A stretch of 14,657 bases of DNA, taken from NCBI GenBank assembly GCA_947371645.1, contig CANBQJ010000082.1, positions 1 through 14,657 on the forward strand. The letters are read 5' to 3'. Below the pieces are notes generated by a model that did no database searches, was not told the origin of the DNA, and was given only the letters and a program-made list of their open reading frames with translations. This DNA comes from Burkholderiales bacterium (GTDB lineage: Bacteria; Pseudomonadota; Gammaproteobacteria; Burkholderiales; Burkholderiaceae). Both the position numbers and the translations under genes were made by a program. This document shows positions 13,832 to 14,657 of the stretch, piece by piece (within the stretch, counting starts at the first letter, position 1; every line of letters starts with the position of its first letter).

Positions 13832-13853
13832 GGGCCTCTCGCGAGCGAGGCCC
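13832..13853 (+). terminator. Hairpin just after rluB, no T-run
   Basis: GGGCCTC (13832-13838) pairs perfectly with GAGGCCC (13847-13853) across an 8-nt loop, starting 8 nt after the rluB stop. It is placed as a terminator would be, but is followed by CACACAC rather than a T-run. It could be a 3'-end-stabilising or Rho-assisted structure, and a promoter for ndk lies just beyond. Confidence 0.4.
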
Positions 13854-13859
13854 CACACA

Positions 13860-13889
13860 CTGTCTGCATTCATCTGGCCGCGCTACAAT
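13860..13889 (+). promoter_or_regulatory. Putative ndk promoter
   Basis: TACAAT (13884-13889) matches the -10 consensus at 5 of 6 positions. CTGTCT (13860-13865) is a weak -35 at 18-nt spacing. The start would lie near 13896, giving a 5' UTR of about 148 nt before ndk. This is the most promoter-like motif between rluB and ndk. Confidence 0.5.
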
Positions 13890-13919
13890 GCGCGGTTTTG
13901 TCAATCCCATCGAACCATG

Positions 13920-14010
13920 GGCTGGCCTTGCCAGCCGAGGTGCGGTGGGTTTCGGTTTCAACTTCCAAGAAGCCCGTATCCGGCTGAGGCGCTCGCAGCG
14001 TCTGCAGCCG
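13920..14010 (+). promoter_or_regulatory. Structured ndk 5' UTR with two strong hairpins
   Basis: The first hairpin is GGCTGGC-CTT-GCCAGCC (13920-13936), a 7-bp perfect stem with a 3-nt loop. The second spans 13981-14010. Its outer helix is CGGCTG/CAGCCG, then comes one bulged G and a 3-bp helix including a G-U pair. CGCT/AGCG closes the CGC loop, for about 13 bp in total. The ndk Shine-Dalgarno starts 23 nt after the second hairpin. I recognise no known riboswitch class. Confidence 0.4.
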
Positions 14011-14033
14011 AGCGGGCACCAACCCCCTCAGAA

Positions 14034-14039
14034 AAGGAA
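14034..14039 (+). promoter_or_regulatory. ndk Shine-Dalgarno
   Basis: AAGGAA lies 4 nt before the ATG at 14044. The frame is open further upstream (to 13888), but the family N terminus [14 protein letters not shown] begins at this ATG, so it sets the start. Confidence 0.7.
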
Positions 14040-14043
14040 CATC

Positions 14044-14472
14044 ATGGCGATCGAACGCACCCTCTCCATCATCAAGCCCGATGCCGTGGCCAAGAACGTC
14101 ATCGGTCAGATCGTGGCCCGTTTTGAAGGCGCTGGCCTGAAGGTCGCCGCTGCCAAGCTGGTGCAACTGTCGCGTGGCGAAGCCGAGCAGTTCTATGCTG
14201 TGCACGCTGCCCGTCCTTTCTTCAAGGACCTGGTCGATTTCATGATCTCCGGCCCCGTGTTCATCCAGGTGCTGGAAGGCGAAGGCGCCATCCTGAGGAA
14301 CCGTGACCTGATGGGCGCCACCGACCCCAAGAAGGCCGCTGCCGGCACCATCCGCGCCGACTTCGCCGAGTCCATCGATGCCAACGCCGTGCACGGCTCT
14401 GACGCCCCTGAAACCGCCGCAGTCGAAATCGCTTTCTTCTTCCCCGGCCTGAACGTGTACGCCCGCGGCTGA
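14044..14472 (+). CDS. ndk: Nucleoside diphosphate kinase
   Basis: Ndk transfers the gamma phosphate between nucleoside triphosphates and diphosphates through a phosphohistidine intermediate, balancing NTP and dNTP pools in the cytoplasm. The product has 142 residues, the usual length. [16 protein letters not shown] holds the conserved Lys11, [13 protein letters not shown] lies in the nucleotide-binding region, and the active-site motif [10 protein letters not shown] gives catalytic His117. The rest is colinear with the family without gaps. A promoter-like -10 and a long structured leader precede it, so it probably has its own transcript. rlmN follows after 23 nt on the same strand and may be cotranscribed. 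Confidence 0.97.
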   Translation: MAIERTLSIIKPDAVAKNVIGQIVARFEGAGLKVAAAKLVQLSRGEAEQFYAVHAARPFFKDLVDFMISGPVFIQVLEGEGAILRNRDLMGATDPKKAAAGTIRADFAESIDANAVHGSDAPETAAVEIAFFFPGLNVYARG

Positions 14473-14495
14473 CCTGCCGTCGCTCACGCACGCAC

Positions 14496-14657
14496 ATGAA
14501 CGCTGTCAACCTGCTCGATCACGACCTCGACGGGTTGGCCGCGTTCTGCGAACAGCTGGGTGAGAAGCGCTTCCGCGCCACCCAGCTTTTTCGCTGGATC
14601 CATCAAAAAGGCGCCACCAGCTTCGACGAGATGTCGGACCTGGCCAAATCGCTGCGC
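14496..14657 (+). CDS. rlmN: 23S rRNA/tRNA (adenine-C2)-methyltransferase RlmN, 3'-truncated by window
   Basis: Only the first 54 codons are present; the gene runs off the window end in frame. RlmN is a radical-SAM enzyme that methylates C2 of A2503 in 23S rRNA and A37 in some tRNAs. The visible N terminus, [20 protein letters not shown] followed by [15 protein letters not shown] and [12 protein letters not shown], is the N-terminal accessory domain typical of RlmN. The CxxxCxxC cluster motif would lie beyond the window. The start has no recognisable Shine-Dalgarno (the preceding bases are CACGCACGCAC). The ndk-rlmN order is common in betaproteobacteria, which supports the call. Confidence 0.92.
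   Translation, partial: MNAVNLLDHDLDGLAAFCEQLGEKRFRATQLFRWIHQKGATSFDEMSDLAKSLR

Noticed and set aside
11599..13869. 756-codon open frame antisense to scpB/rluB
   Set aside because: It is a shadow of the codon-biased rluB. Its Ala/Thr/Leu-rich runs mirror the Gly/Gln/Arg repeats on the other strand, and no family is recognisable.
1..14657. Mobile elements, prophage, defence system or CRISPR
   Set aside because: All genes are core housekeeping families with uniform codon use. There are no transposase, integrase or nuclease genes, and no direct-repeat/spacer pattern.

Overview
The window is about 65% GC or higher by eye and reads as a chromosomal housekeeping segment of a betaproteobacterium. 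The order Burkholderiales, near Comamonadaceae or the Aquabacterium/Ideonella/Rubrivivax-type genera, fits best. The basis is protein content and gene order: glyQ-glyS-gmhB, bamD divergent from rluD, and scpB-rluB-ndk-rlmN. The Gly/Gln-rich RluB tail carrying short conserved motifs also fits. The genus cannot be fixed from the sequence alone. No rRNA, tRNA, CRISPR array, insertion sequence or phage gene is visible, and codon use looks uniform.

Layout. (1) Bases 1-4735, plus strand, is a tightly packed run: glyQ (5' end outside the window), glyS, gmhB and a YgjP-type metal-dependent hydrolase. Junctions are 0-31 nt or a 4-nt overlap, so it is probably one transcript. (2) Bases 4757-5827, minus strand, is a metallo-beta-lactamase-fold hydrolase, convergent with the YgjP gene and divergent from the next gene. 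(3) Bases 5924-8559, plus strand, holds a beta-carbonic anhydrase (can) and the isocitrate dehydrogenase kinase/phosphatase aceK. (4) Around base 8590 aceK meets bamD (minus strand) tail to tail over a GC-rich hairpin. bamD diverges from rluD (plus strand, ends 10619). (5) Bases 10620-10936 is a 317-nt gap without a conventional gene. (6) Bases 10937-13824 is scpB-rluB, joined by an ATGA overlap. (7) Bases 13825-14657 is a structured leader, ndk, and the first 54 codons of rlmN, cut by the window end.

The genes serve translation (GlyRS, RluD, RluB, RlmN), envelope building (GmhB for LPS heptose, BamD for outer-membrane protein assembly), central metabolism (Can, AceK, Ndk) and chromosome segregation (ScpB).

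The most interesting signal is in the gap before scpB. Just after a promoter-like motif at the end of rluD lies an 11-codon ORF, MWWWLLPRMSR-stop (10659-10694), with three consecutive Trp codons. A hairpin follows at once, and one arm of it is also perfectly complementary (9 nt) to a segment about 60 nt downstream. This is the architecture of a tryptophan attenuator leader, but it sits before scpB-rluB rather than before trp genes. Other items worth a look are a probably leaderless can transcript with an inverted repeat around its -10 box, the long structured ndk 5' UTR, and the very large low-complexity extensions of RluB.
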